From: Cladopsammia gracilis
Lineage: Eukaryota; Cnidaria; Anthozoa; Scleractinia; Dendrophylliidae
Reading direction: 5' to 3'
DNA: 64,000 bases
Assembly (NCBI GenBank): GCA_022457155.1
Contig: JAJGOT010000318.1
Location: forward strand, 1-64,000
Every line of letters starts with the position of its first letter. Position 1 is the first letter of the stretch. Both the position numbers and the translations under genes were made by a program. Positions 20,424 to 31,801 of this stretch are shown here, in pieces. The notes beneath the pieces are model-generated. The model searched no databases. It saw only the letters and a program-made list of their open reading frames with translations, and was not told the DNA's origin.

Positions 20424-20757
20424 GCCAACCGTTCGCAGAAAGAAAACAAGACAGCGTGGAAAAGGTTTGGGTGCCGACATGGCCATGGCCACGACAGCTC
20501 CCATTGTGGCCAATCTCTTGAGTTAAGGGATTGAACACGCTATGGACAAAGGACCAGAGGTACTTGGCAAGGTAGTTGAATGTGGCAAACACGGTGTAAA
20601 GTGGCTCTCGAAACACTTCAACCGTTTGAGAAAAAAAAACGCCAGAAGGGTGGTAGAAAAAAAGAACATCCTTGCCCCGTTAGGCTCAAGAACCCAGTCT
20701 GTCCAAGCTCGTAGACCTACCCAATCATTTACCGTCACACGTGCATTTTCAACTTGA
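20424..20757 (+). pseudogene. Basic Polinton minor protein with internal stop
   Basis: An open phase starts without an ATG near 20424 (PTVRRKKTRQRGKGLGADMA). The first in-phase ATGs are at 20479 and 20485. An in-frame TAA near 20522-20526 interrupts it, after which the phase continues from ATG 20542 (MDKGPEVLGKVVECGKHGVK) to TGA 20757. It is rich in Lys/Arg with a putative amphipathic helix. I do not recognise it. The TATA-like element at 20380 fits as its promoter. Confidence 0.45.
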
Positions 20758-20832
20758 AAATTCCGCGACCTCGGTGTAGGCAAGCGAAGGATATAAGAAA
20801 GGAGGAAACTGCAGAACACACAGGTTTTTGTG

Positions 20833-21450
20833 ATGGCCCAACCTAAAGGTGGTTGGCGTGCTTTTTCCTGCCAATTCCGATTTTAAGGCCACTACTGCTG
20901 CGGCTCGACGACTGAACTCGGGATTTGATGCCCCTAGAAAGAAGGACACCACCGATCATTTTGGGAGACCCAACCGAGCGGTGTAAGCCTGTATTGCATT
21001 GACAAAAACGAATCAAGGCAGCCAATGCGGCGGCAGCGGGAGTGATTTTAGCGGCCAGTGGGAGGTGTGCTTGCAAGTCAACTCTCGAAAAAGATAAAAA
21101 AAGAAGAAGAAGAACCAAGAACAACAAGGTGCCGGCAAAGGATCGAGGGAGTGGCGCATGCAAGAACAAGCCGACTGGTTATCAGGGTTGATGGATTGCC
21201 GGACATTTTCTGAGGACATAAAAAGAGCCAGCAATGAACAATTGCGAGCTCTGACCGATCTAATATGTAATCTTTACGACGTGATTCAAGTACCCGCGTA
21301 CGTCAGAGCCCCTCTCCTGGGTAACAGGAAAGCGATTTGATGCATCAGTGCACTGACAACGCCTTTGCACGAAAGAAGGAGGCTCTTAAGAAGAGTAGGA
21401 GGAGAAAAACTTGTCCCCTTTTTGCAAGGCGGACTAGACGCCTTGTTGTC
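20833..21450 (+). pseudogene. Polinton accessory gene, heavily broken
   Basis: ATG 20833 (MAQPKGGWRAFS) hits stops early. A readable block lies at 21158-21340 (MQEQADWLSGLMDCRTFSED, then NEQLRALTDLICNLYDVI), and the phase continues past a TGA as HERRRLLRRVGGEKL and FLQGGLDALLS to about 21450. The block resembles a small family I have seen near the right end of cnidarian Polintons, ending in a basic region plus QTGGF-like motif. Recognition is from memory and tentative. A TATA-like GATATAAG lies near 20789. Confidence 0.4.
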
Positions 21451-22358
21451 ATGACGAAGAAATATGCTCGAGAGATGATGTTGGTGCCCAAAGATACCCC
21501 CTGGATGAAACCACCGGTTCCCTTTCTACCTGACCCATCCCTTCAATGGGGAAGGGGTGAACAAACACCTCCCGACCCCAATGAAGCCTACTGGAAACGC
21601 CAATTCTTGACAGACCAATTGGTCAATGCCCCTCGTTTGGATCGCGTCATGCATGTCATGGACGCCATGAAGAGTGTGGAAGGCGAAGGGCAACCACCCA
21701 AGTTACCTTTGTACGGAAGTAAGAGCAGCGAATACCTTCGACTTCAGAATCAACTACGACACATGATAGAACCCCGTCAGACCTCTGCACTCTTGAGAAG
21801 ACCTCCCCCTCTTTCAGCAGCAGAAAACCAAGCCCGAACGAATGATATTATTCCCCCCAAACCACCCCTTGGATCCACGCTTCTACCACCTCCCAAGTCA
21901 TTGCAAGAAGTGGTCCAGCAATCAAAGAACATTGACAAACAATTGGAAAACTTCATCAACGTGGCTAAACAGAATTTGGACGAGGCCAAGCACGCCAGCA
22001 ATAATACTGACGAGGTGAAAAAGCTGATCTAGATTGGCAGGTGGCTCAAAAGGCTGCTGAAGACATACGAGAGTTGGACGATCAATTAAACTCGGAAAAC
22101 TATGGCTTGCCCTTCAGCAACGTCCAATACTGGACCACGGACAAAGACACATTCGATGCCACTGTGGAAGCACACAAAAGAGAGCTGCTGGAACGTCGTG
22201 ACAATCTGTGGCGTCAGCTGGAAAGAGAATATCGAGAGCACAGGGAAAGCATGAAACAGAGAGAAAAGCAAAGACAAGCCAAGGTAGAAAACATTATTCA
22301 AAAAGGGAGAGGGGTCGTCTTAAAGCGGCGCAAACCTTGCGGTTGGGTACAAGAGTAA
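21451..22358 (+). pseudogene. Coiled-coil Polinton protein, split by one frameshift
   Basis: ATG 21451 opens MTKKYAREMMLVPKDTPWMK and runs to TAG 22032, including a Pro-rich stretch around 21800-21900 (IIPPKPPLGSTLLPPPKSLQ) and a helix-forming end. The neighbouring phase continues from 22041 (AQKAAEDIRELDDQLNSENY), then a charged coiled coil (RREN/EYREHRES type) to TAA 22358. Total about 300 residues. One indel near 22030 explains the split. It is the last gene before the right TIR; function unknown. An AATAAA follows at about 22442. Bases 22359-22717 show nothing else. Confidence 0.5.
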
Positions 22359-22841
22359 AAAAGCTGTTCAGAAAAAAAGCAGAGACGTTTAAAAGTTGTC
22401 ACTGTTTTAATTGTTGACCTGTTTTCATAACAAGATTGTTGCAATAAAAAAAGTTGCTTTAAAATGGTCAAAACATGTGTGCTCTTTTTCTTGCTCTAAC
22501 TGGTTTTTTGAATAAGACAATTAAAAAAAGTCAAAAAAGTTATCAAAAAAACAATCTGTGTGGTTCATTGTCTGATTGTCTCCTTTTGTGGCCGGAAGCC
22601 GTTGGGGTTCAAAAAGAAAATCAACAAGAACATTCAAAAACAAGAAAAAAAAACACTCATTTTCTGGAAACGCTTGCTTGACAAAAACAAATTGCCCTTC
22701 AAAGACAAGAGGCGTCAGCGAAGGGCTTCCTCGTGATTGGTGGAGCCTGACGGGTGGCGTCAGCTTTTTTTTCCTTCATAAAGGCTCACACTTTGTTCTT
22801 TTTTCATTCTTCTCTTGTTCACTTGCAACACAAAGCCAGAC

Positions 22842-24810
22842 CACAGGTGAACCAAGCACAATATGCGAGTAGGGAAACTGGGTACTAGAATTGAGCTTTG
22901 TTTAGCTTTGTTTTGCTTTGCAACATTTGCGAAAATTTCTGCACGAAATTTATAACTTTTCTCTTAAAAAGTACAAATGAAGTTTGAAATAAAGTGTTAA
23001 CATGTAACTTGGTGTATTTGTTTGTTCATTGGGTCCCCCCATGGCCTGTATTTGAGTATTTTCCATGCGGTATATCATGTATAAATATAAGGCAAGGTTG
23101 GAAAGTATTTTGGTCGAGTCGACGAGGCCGCGCAAAAAAACGCGGTCGATGAAATGCAAGAAAAACACACATTGTCCCTGTATCCCCGTATTAAACAAGA
23201 TCGATAGTTGCGCCAACTTTTTCCGTAAATTTATTGCCAAGAACTAACATTTTCGAGACGCAACCCAACGCCGAACTTTACCATCTCGCTCGACGATGGC
23301 GGCCATTAGCCGTGAGGACGAAAAGTGGCTACAACCTCGATCCCGCGAGAAGATTTTCTCCCCCACTACCGGTACGCACCGCCGACCATTTCAGCATGCG
23401 CCTCCACTGGGTAAGTAAACTTTTCGCAGCAGTGAAAACCCCTTGAAATGGCGATCTTGCGACGATAATTTTTGCAACTCAGGTTTGTGTATTTTTTTTT
23501 CCGGTTGTCAGGCCGAAGCTTTTAGCGAAGGTTTTTTGATAAAGCAGAGTTGGATCAAAACAAAGGTTATCTTGTGTGGTTTTTAACAGTACAGTTCCTT
23601 CCTTCGAAAAGATCGATATGGCGAGGTAAAAACTTACGTGCTCAACAGAGTTGTTATAATTAGCTCATCCTATTTATTATTAACTGATAAGGCCCTACAC
23701 TGTTCATGAAAACATTGACTGTTTTGAATAAGCCATGTTAAGCAAAATAGTGCATCACTGATATTGGGGCAAAACATGGCGAAAATTCAAAGTTTTCAGA
23801 GGGAACTCAATGTCAGAAATCGCTTGTTTATATTTCTTTCAAGAATTATAATCGATAGCCGACCTTTCGAAACATGAAAAGATCAAAAGATGAAGATGTT
23901 GAGATTTAGGGGCTTCAAATTTGCGGTAGAAGCTGAAAATAATTTTGTTTACTTGCAAACATCTGCATTTGTAAGTCTAATTTAGCGGCGATCGATCGCA
24001 TAGATGTTAAGATGAAATGGCCAGAACATTATTTTTTTACAGCCCCCCTGAGATGTCTGCCGGCTTCCTATTTCTTCCAGAACAAGTTTAAAACAATATC
24101 TTACTTACCCAGAGAGGAAAGTTTCGGTAAACGAAAGCAACGGATCAAACTTCAACTTAATAGCATTCGCCGTGTAAACCTTTGAAGACCCGCCATTTTT
24201 ATTCAATGGGTTTTCACTGCTGCGAAAAGTTTACTTACCCGGTGGAGGCGCGTGCTGAAATAGTCGGCGGTGCGTACCGGTAGTGGGGGAGAAAATCTTC
24301 TCGCGGGATCGAGGTTGTAGCCACTTCTCGTCCTCACGGCTAATGGCCGCCATCGTCGAGCGAGATGGTGAAGTTCGGCGTTGGGTTACGTCTCGAAAAT
24401 GTGAGTTCTTGGCAATAAAATTACGGAAAAAGTTGGCGCAACTATCGATCTTGTTTAATACGGGGAAACAGGGACAATGTGTGTTTTTCTTGCATTTCAT
24501 CGACCGCGTTTTCTTGCGCGGCCTCGTCGACTCGACCAAAATACTTTCCAACCTTGCCTTATATTTATACATGATGTAGCGCATGGAAGAAAATACTCAA
24601 ACACAGGCCATGGAGGGACCCAATGAACAAACAATTACACCAGGTTACATGTTAACACTTTATTTCAAACTTCATTTGTACTTTTTAAGAGAAAAGTTAT
24701 AAATTTCGTGCAGAAATTTTCGCAGATGTTGCAAAGCAAAACAAAGCTAAACAAAACTCAATTCTAGTACCCAGTTTCCCTACTCACATATTGTGCTTGG
24801 TTCACCTGTG
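22842..24810. mobile_element. Foldback element in the Polinton right TIR
   Basis: It begins CACAGGTGAACC and ends GGTTCACCTGTG. The arms are about 600 bases each (22842-23455 against 24215-24810) around a spacer of about 760 bases. The flanking GCCAGAC at 22835-22841 and 24811-24817 is a perfect 7-bp duplication (5 bp if the end is placed two bases further out). No coding sequence of its own is evident; open frames in the arms mirror each other and carry no motif. Confidence 0.82.
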
Positions 24811-25686
24811 GCCAGACGAGCTGCTCGGAAGTCGCTCGGAAGAAGGAAGAAATAAGATGCAAAATTATTGCAAAAACTTGGGACGAGACGATTTCAATTC
24901 AAACTCTTTTATCATCGAGCCAGGTCCCGCTGGTGGTTCGCGCGTGGTCTGGAACCAAGTGATGGTGTATGCCGGGTTTTTCCAGGAAAACATTGGAAAA
25001 CGCTGTTCTGAGAAAGACAAAGATTTTTCACTGCGTGAAACAAAGATGGTTCATCGCTAAAAACTCAGACAACTCTCTTCGTGGAAGGTTTAAGAGGGGT
25101 GGCTTTGAAAAAAGGACAACCTTTTCGAAGAAAGAAAGGGATTTTTTTTGTTTCACTGCAAAATACTTCTGCAGGTTAGTAGTTTGTTTGTTTGTCTTTG
25201 CTCGATTCGTCATGCGACGAAAATTTGCGTTGTTAAAAATACTTTCACGTTTCTTCTTTCAAACAAGTTTTCTGCGAGCATTGAATTCAAACTATTTTTT
25301 TCTTTTTTCATTCACGAATTGTCCTGAGAGGCGAGCCAAGCTGATTTTTGCTCTAATACGCGATGGAATCGAAAGAGAAAGAGAACCTGATTTATGGCAC
25401 GTCTTTGCAGAAAACTTCTGCCTTTGAATTTTTTTCCCTGAAGGTTTTTATGCAGTCTAATTACGAAGTGATTGCTTGTATTATGTTCTGTAAAAAGAAT
25501 TATTCAGTGCTCGATGATAAGCGCTTTGATCACCATTACATCCAGATAAGTTTTGCTCGAACCCGATCGGAAAGTTACTCAAGAAAAGAAGAAAGCGTTA
25601 ATCCTGGTAATTTTTTCTCGTTGATGATTTTCATTAAATGTGTTATTGAACTTTCATGGACTAAAAAGAAAAGGAAACCGTTTTTT

Positions 25687-26314
25687 AACCTGTGAATATA
25701 CGCGCATGCGTAATGAACAGGTAATCGGTAACGGCGACAGATATGCAAATGAGTCACTCACTCGCTCACTCCTTCCATCAGCTGTAAACTTAGTGACATA
25801 ATGCTTTGTTACGAATGCGTTTTGTAACAAGAACAGCGTGAATCCAGCGATAACAATAACTAAATTGGTGTAAACGAATATAAACAACAATAAGCTTAAA
25901 GATGTTTCGCATTTGGAGTCTTTAATGCAGCGTTAAAATTGATCTAAAAGGAATTTTCAACTGAGACACGCGTTTTGATGGTTATCAACCTTCAAGTAAT
26001 AAAATTTATCCCATTTCAACACAGTGGTCACGGTGGTCGAGTGGTGTAAAGTGCGCACTTACAGCCGAAAGGCCCAGGTTCGAATCTCGCTCAGGCCATT
26101 CCTTTTTTTTTGCCTTCCTTTTTTTTTCTTTCTTCTTCGGACTGAACATTATGAAAGTGATGTACTGTATTTTTATTTTTTGCGTTTGTCAAAAATCCTT
26201 ACGTTTAATTTTAAAAAAAATTGAACCATGACAGAGTGAAAACATAAGTTACCACAATATTGCGTTATGCGTTAGCATTTCAAATTCACGGGTTGGCTCT
26301 AAGTAGCCTTTGAT
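25687..26314. mobile_element. Insertion with imperfect inverted ends and a tRNA-like region
   Basis: It is absent from the matching place in the left TIR (about 2170). Near its ends AACCTGTGAATAT (25687) and AATTCACGGGTT (about 26284-26295) are imperfect inverted repeats. The piece between 26296 and 26314 does not match either flank. It contains the tRNA-like sequence at 26021-26100 followed by a T-run, so it may be SINE-derived. Confidence 0.55.
26021..26100 (+). other. tRNA-like (pol III promoter-type) sequence
   Basis: The A-box match TGGTCGAGTGG is at 26034-26044 and the B-box match GGTTCGAATCT at 26077-26087, with T-runs from 26104. The acceptor and T stems pair poorly, so this is a tRNA-derived relic or SINE head and not a functional tRNA. 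Confidence 0.55.
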
Positions 26315-26808
26315 TCTTCCAGGCAATAAAAACGGGAACAGTTGGTTAAAGAAACATGTCACTTTCAGAACATTGATCAATCAGATCAAACAAAGTAACA
26401 TGATTCCCTTATGGCCTAAGTGACAAGAAATGGACTTCGCTGGGGATGTGATGGAATTCCTCCACACATGACCTTAGAAACACTTGTTAAATATTTAAGT
26501 TTTGCTAGAACGCCAATCAGCAAGTTGTTGAAAAAAAGAAAAAGAAAAAGGTTGAACAGATTGTTAAAAAAACTTGTTTGGTTGATTCATTAAACTACTT
26601 GTTGAACCGGATTGACCTGTGTGGGCTCCTTTATTTTTTCCCACCGGGGACTTTTCTTTCCCACTGGGGAACTATGACGTCATTCCCCCTTCACTTTTGA
26701 CCCTATGATGTCATGTAGGCGATTTTGACTATTCCCTATCTAGAGTGACCACGTGACCTCAACCATTGGGGAAAATGACTATTCTCCAGGTAACCACTGT
26801 ATACTACT

Positions 26809-27245
26809 ATCTCCCCGCATTGATAAAAACATATGAAGTTTCTCAAAGCAAGATTTTATCCCTGAGAGCTCTTCTTTTTCCACTAAAGTGGCTTCTGAGT
26901 ATCCCTTAATTAATATCCCTGTCTTGAGTACCAAACCGCGAAAAATTCGGGAAATAATGACTTTAATTTAAACCGTTTTCTCCGCTTTGTAAACACAGCA
27001 AAACAAAGTGTCTATTTCCCTGCTCACGTGACATTCAGCCGTGTAATCGCGCGAAAAACAAGGCCTTGCTTTGGTTTCAAAATTGCTAAGATCCCGGATG
27101 TTGTGTGGTGTCATACGCGCATGTTTTGCGACGTCATATGCGCCCGCAATGTAACCCTGCCCAACCCGGGCGGCCGGCAATGAAACATTCCGCTTGCGCG
27201 GCTACGTAGTGGGCCTTCGGCCCGCGATAGTTCCGCTATGAAACA
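26809..27245 (+). repeat. Dispersed repeat R1, right part
   Basis: It continues R1 after the Polinton: ATCTCCCCGCATTGATAAAA, then AGCTCTTCTTTTTCCACTAAA and GTGGGCCTTCGGCCCGCGAT, parallel to 48400-48803 and 52565-53446. Together with 1146-1633 it rebuilds one R1 copy of about 0.9-1.0 kb. Confidence 0.8.
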
Positions 27246-28765
27246 TGAATTAAGGTATAAATACAGTTTGTAAATACAAAATATTTTTGCAACTCTTAAG
27301 GTTTATTGACTTCAGCTTTGAATACAACAATTCCAGTGGTACAGTGTACATGGCACATACAGAACACTCTTTGAAAACATTGCATACGAGTCAAAAACAT
27401 TACGGACTAAAAATCTTTACTTGGTGGAGTAAAGTTTACCAACTATTGACTAATCAGAACACATTCAAGCTTTCCGGACGAGTAAAGTTTACCCATGTGA
27501 ATAAACTTTACCAATAGCTGTTTATATGAAAGAGCAGCTTTATCGTGGCCAAAGAAACAAAAAGTGGTATGATTTTGTCAGCTGTCTTTAAAAAAAGGTA
27601 AAGGAAATGAAGGATAGCACGCTTTTTGCCTAAGATATTGACATGAAACTTTCTTCACGTCAACAATGTTATCTTAATCTCAACCCCAAGGCTAGGGCAC
27701 TCTTGTTGATAAGCCAGCATTCTATTTTTTGCGGTTGCATACATCGGCTTATGCAATTTTCTGTATAACTTGATTGCAAAAAGACTGTTTCCTCCAACAT
27801 ACTTTTATGGCAAATACAGTAGTGTCGAAAAGTAATGAAAATGAACTTCGCCGAACTTCAGCGAATTACGCGAAATTTGGCAAAAAAATGCAAACTTTCG
27901 CTTCAGACAAAATTACGGCAACATTTTGGAGACATTTTGGACATCTGTTGTTCAAGTTTCGGCGAAATTTCTCGAGCTAGGCAAAAAAAGTGAGACGAAA
28001 TTTTGAGGTAAATTCGACTTCCAGTCTGAGTTAAAATGCTCGAGAAATTTTCATGATAATAATATTTCTCTACCTCATTAATAATATTATATTTTTACAT
28101 GTAACAGAGTTTGAGAAATTCATTTTAACCTACTTTTAGTCTGTCACGCAGGTTAAGAATCTTGAAAAATGTTGGGCCAACATAAATCAAATTTATGCTA
28201 TGGCTGGGAATTGGGCAAACTCCTTCAATTCTGCCGTGCTGTTTACTCTGAAATTTCTCAGATTTTTCTCACATGTAAATAATCTATTTGCCTTGATTTC
28301 GGGTCAATTTCGTTTCAGTTATTTTCCCGATTCTGGAGTCATACGCCTCAGTATACATGTCAGTACGTCAATGTCAACAAATTGCATACGTTAATCTGGG
28401 CCTTAGGACACCCTAATTATTTATTTTTATTTACCACATAGGTCTGGCGCTCAATGTTGGGCATTTTAGACCGCTCTAAAAGAAATTTAAAATATTAATA
28501 TAATGGTAGCAAAGTGAAAAATACAAGCTAGAAATGGCGCTTATAAGTGAAAGGAATAAATGTTAATAAATGTTTGAAATAGCATTTTTAAATACAGCCA
28601 GTGAAGCAGACAATGCTGTCTCTTTTGGGAGTTGATTCTATTGTGCAATTGTCCTTGGATAAAAGGAATACTTACACTTATAAAATGTAGCTTTTCAAGA
28701 GAAAATTTTATTCTGTTCGAAGATAGAGGATTTTTGTTGACCTGGTTGAAATCCTTTCAGTCTTA
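27246..28765. other. Non-coding stretch, no gene seen
   Basis: AT-rich sequence with short repeats of AAAGTTTACC around 27430-27515. No open frame with recognisable motifs on either strand. Confidence 0.5.
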
Positions 28766-28885
28766 TTTCCATGATCCAGTCATAATTTTGGCAAGTGAGT
28801 CCCTTTTGAGGCCAAAAATCCAAGATTTCAGTGAAAAATTTCCAACAAAGTAATTAGGACGTTCTTGCCCGGAGCCCTTCAATTG
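28766..28885 (+). repeat. Dispersed repeat copy (partner at 38702-38850)
   Basis: Shared blocks CATAATTTTGGCAAGTGAGT, CCAAAAATCCAAGATTTCAG and TTCTTGCCCGGAGCCCTTCA occur in the same orientation near 38727-38845. Non-coding. Confidence 0.7.
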
Positions 28886-28960
28886 AAATTGGTTTGTTTA
28901 TTCCACCTCCTTTTTATTTTCTCGCTTTAAAATAAAAAATACATGGTTAAAAGCTGCACC

Positions 28961-29286
28961 ATAGTAAACTATCCAACACTGCATCCATTGTCGAACCGCA
29001 ATAAGATTGGGGATAAATTTGGCGACCCGACAATGGTCACAGTGCGAATGTATGGGAGGGTGGGTGGGGAAATCAATTCCGCCGTCAGCCCCCAGGACTT
29101 GCCCGTATGTAAACCGCATCGCGTCGTACCTGCACAATCCCCGCCGCACTGCAGTTGAGCCAAAGTGATAATTTATTCATATGTACTAATCTTATATGCG
29201 TTACTTTAATGTATGCAGTGTGAATAGTAAACTATCCAACACTGCATCCATTGTCGAACCGCAATAAGATTGGGGATAAATTTGGC
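28961..29286 (+). repeat. Interleaved direct repeats A-B-A'
   Basis: Unit A (63 bases, 28961-29023, ATAGTAAACTATCCAACACT at its start) recurs at 29224-29286. Unit B (87 bases, 29142-29228, CGCCGCACTGCAGTTGAGCC at its start) recurs at 32202-32288. The order is A, spacer, B overlapping A', a 2.9-kb stretch, then B'. The copies are nearly identical, so the duplication is recent. Confidence 0.8.
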
Positions 29287-29559
29287 TCCCATCCCTTTGT
29301 GTTATTCAGTGTCCTTCTGTTTACCATACTAACGATGGGCTTCTCCCCAATACTAATAACTAACTCAGGAGGCCATCGATAGGTTGCCCAAGATATCTAC
29401 CCTGCAACGTAGTCGTAACTCCCCAACACTAAACCCCAAACCTAAACCCAAACCTTAACCCGATAGCCCTGGTGGGAGAGACTGTCCACCTTGACTCACA
29501 GACGTTTCTTCTCATGAGGTCTCCTCCCTGGGCTGTCCGAACGCACACACAAACCGTTT

Positions 29560-30060
29560 CAACTGATTAATGTCTTGCCAAGTACTGGTAGGCTGTGCAT
29601 CTGCATTCGAGGCCAGCCTCGCCGAAGCCCCAGTTGAGTTCCAAACCTTCGCCAGAGGTGGTCGTAACCTGACTTGTCAGCGAGAACAGACTAGTAAGAG
29701 TCCTTGAAGACATACCAAGGCAAATCCGTCACCGTGTCTGACGAGAAAGGCTTCTTCAGCATCCACAAGTTTAAGTACCGCGCATCGTGACACACTCTCA
29801 GCTTCGTGGGCTCAACCGTTACGGATAGTACTAAATTAGGTGGTTTACGTGACCAACCTTACCCACGACCAAGATCGCACCAGTTTGCAGGCGACGTGAA
29901 AGCGTTTTCCGGATAGATTTTCCAAATTGTTTACAGGATACGTTATTCCTCAGTGAATATTCTGTGGGTGGCCGGTCGGAATTGTGACGTTTGCCGTTGA
30001 ACGCCCCCCTAAAGTGTCTGAAGTATGGGACCACGCACACATTATGCTCTCTCTAAGACA
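29560..30060 (-). pseudogene. Decayed DIRS/Ngaro-type reverse transcriptase fragment
   Basis: On the minus strand, 30040-29831 reads an N-terminal RT region (RLQTGAILVVGKVGHVNHL), and 29830-29590 continues with CHDARYLNLWMLKKPF, DTVTDLPWYVFKD and LADKSGYDHLW. The pattern (RLCHDARYLNLW, then DKSGYDH) is the YADD-upstream part of DIRS/Ngaro-like tyrosine-recombinase retrotransposons, from memory of the family. Several stops and frameshifts are present. No recombinase or flanking repeats are seen. Confidence 0.5.
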
Positions 30061-30571
30061 GGACCTCCTCCTGGTTCAATGAAGGTGCCACCTTCGCTAT
30101 TTCTGTTCAATTAGCTGCATTTCTATGGAGTTCCTCTGCGACAAAATGGTCCGGATCCCCGGAACATTAATTCATCAATCTGTCCAATAACCTCTCCCTT
30201 TTCTACTGGTCGAGTCATTTTCAAGCCGGTCATTTCCTGCCCTCTCACCGCTGACCCATACGGGATTTCCCCTGGTATTCACCCCTGAGTCGCATTTGCG
30301 GAATCACCGGTATTAATGATGGAGGTATCAAAGTTGTCACTTTTTTCCATGATCAGTATATCGCCTGAAGCGAAAAACAAAAAAAAAAAGGGCGAAATAC
30401 GCGTGTGAAAAACCCCGTCTAAGTCAGCAGAGAGGGGACAGTTTTGACCCAGTATGACCGGGAGGGTTTTGAGATACCCTGGTTTCAAAACTCTCGACTC
30501 CCTGTGACTATAAACAGAAGGTACAATAGGGAAAAAGAAAATTTACAGCACTCGCGGATCAAAGGAAGGGC

Positions 30572-30590
30572 ATGGGGGGGGGGGGGGGGG
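30572..30590 (+). repeat. Poly-G run
   Basis: About 19 consecutive G residues. Nearby 30695-30745 contains short GGTGACATATCGGC tandem units, and (TTG)n and (GTTT)n microsatellites lie at about 30811-30830 and 30862-30885. Confidence 0.8.
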
Positions 30591-30893
30591 TTGGATTTTG
30601 AGGAAATATATCAGCATCTACTTAATTCTGGAGTCTTTATCTACTAATGGTCTCTAGCACGACCTCGGGAGGTCCACTTTCCCTCTCGCTGTTTGACCAG
30701 GCGGTGACATATCGGTGACATATCGGCGGTGACATGTCGGTGAGACCTCATAAACATTAAACAGTCATCACGTTTAAATGTCATTGAATTCTCAATACTC
30801 TCTCCCATTTTGTTGTTGTTGTTGTTGTTTTCTTCGCTGATGTCTCATCCCCACTTGTGTTGTTTGTTTGTTTGTTTGTTTGTTTTGTTTCTG

Positions 30894-31285
30894 TGGGTGA
30901 ACTCTCACACCATTTCTTTTTTTCTTTTCATTGGTGAACTCTCACCCCATCCTCTTCTTTCCATTGATGAACTCTCACCCCATTTCTCTTCTTGCCTTTG
31001 GCGAACTCTCACCCCATTTCGTTGTTTTGTTTTCTACTCTTCTATTTTCTTTTCATTTTTTTTTTTATCTCTTTTCCTTGGTGACCTCTCAGCCCATTTT
31101 TTCTCTTTTCTTTGGTGAACTCTCACCCATTTTTTTTCTTTTCCTTGGTGAACTCTCACCCCATTTTTTTTTTCTCTTTTCCTTTGGTGAACTCTCACCC
31201 ATTTTTTTCTCTTTTCCTTTGGTGAACTTACCGCATTTTTTCTCTTTTCCTTTGGTGAACTCTCACCCCATTTTTTTTGTTTTTG
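30894..31285 (+). repeat. Minisatellite, TGGTGAACTCTCACCCC plus T-rich spacer
   Basis: About ten units of roughly 34-40 bases, each with a conserved GGTGAACTCTCACCCCA core and a variable T/C-rich spacer (TTTTTCTCTTTTCCTT). Unit cores differ by single substitutions. No coding role is evident. Confidence 0.85.
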
Positions 31286-31801
31286 TTTTGACTACACTCT
31301 GCTTTAGTGGTGTAAAACAAATAGCTGCGGTGAACTTACCTGTTCCACTCTACTGCTAACTCCAAAAAGAAATAGCCATGCAGAGTCGCCGAGCTGCTTG
31401 TTGACACATTCATCCATTGAATTCACAACATTATGAAGTATTCCATCCATAACTACACATACCAAACCTTCAACTGACAGAGGTACCTTGTGATGATAAA
31501 AGGCAGTTAAAAATGTGTACGCCGCCGAACATTACGTGAACATTTAAATAAGTATCCCAGACTGTAATAGAATGTAGACCGCTCGTGCAGAAAGGCTCGT
31601 AACACAGTGGAGCTACCCGATGAATTAATAAGCTAACAGATTGACTGAAATGCAAAACAAATGAAGCGTGGAACCAAAACAAGTAAACTTGTACAACGCA
31701 AGAAGCAAAGTAAAACACACAGAAAAGGAGGGTTGCAGCCCTTTCCCCCTCGCACAGTTCATATCTACACATATCTTTAAAAGAGAAAACATATATACTT
31801 T

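Larger units (their letters stand above)
1634..26808 (+). mobile_element. Endogenous Polinton/Maverick (adintovirus-like) element, degenerate
   Basis: It is bounded by long inverted repeats (1634-3163 and 22718-26808) whose tips align as AGTGGTAAACGGTGGCTACC and AGTAGTATACAGTGGTTACC. It splits repeat R1. A candidate 6-bp target duplication is ATTTCA on the left and ATCTCC on the right, which is imperfect (4 of 6). Between the TIRs lie integrase, major capsid protein, adenain-like protease and packaging ATPase, the Polinton/adintovirus hallmark set, plus about ten accessory or structural-type genes. After subtracting later insertions the ancestral element is about 15 kb. No B-family DNA polymerase is detectable. 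Most genes carry frameshifts or stops, so the copy is a fossil. Confidence 0.88.
22718..26808 (-). repeat. Polinton right terminal inverted repeat, with two insertions
   Basis: Inverted match to 1634-3163, distributed over 22718-22841 and 24811-25686 and 26315-26808. The interruptions are a foldback element (22842-24810) and a SINE-like insertion (25687-26314), both absent from the left TIR, which dates them after Polinton insertion. The outer tip ends GTATACTACT at 26808, after which repeat R1 resumes. Confidence 0.87.

Noticed and set aside
26021..26100. Functional tRNA gene
   Set aside because: Acceptor and T stems do not pair properly; only the promoter boxes are tRNA-like.
30894..31285. 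Possible CRISPR-like array
   Set aside because: Units are irregular, spacers are T-rich low-complexity sequence, and the context is eukaryotic.
30810..31359. Leucine/phenylalanine-rich frames over the minisatellite
   Set aside because: Encoded by T-rich repeat DNA in more than one phase, so not a real membrane protein.
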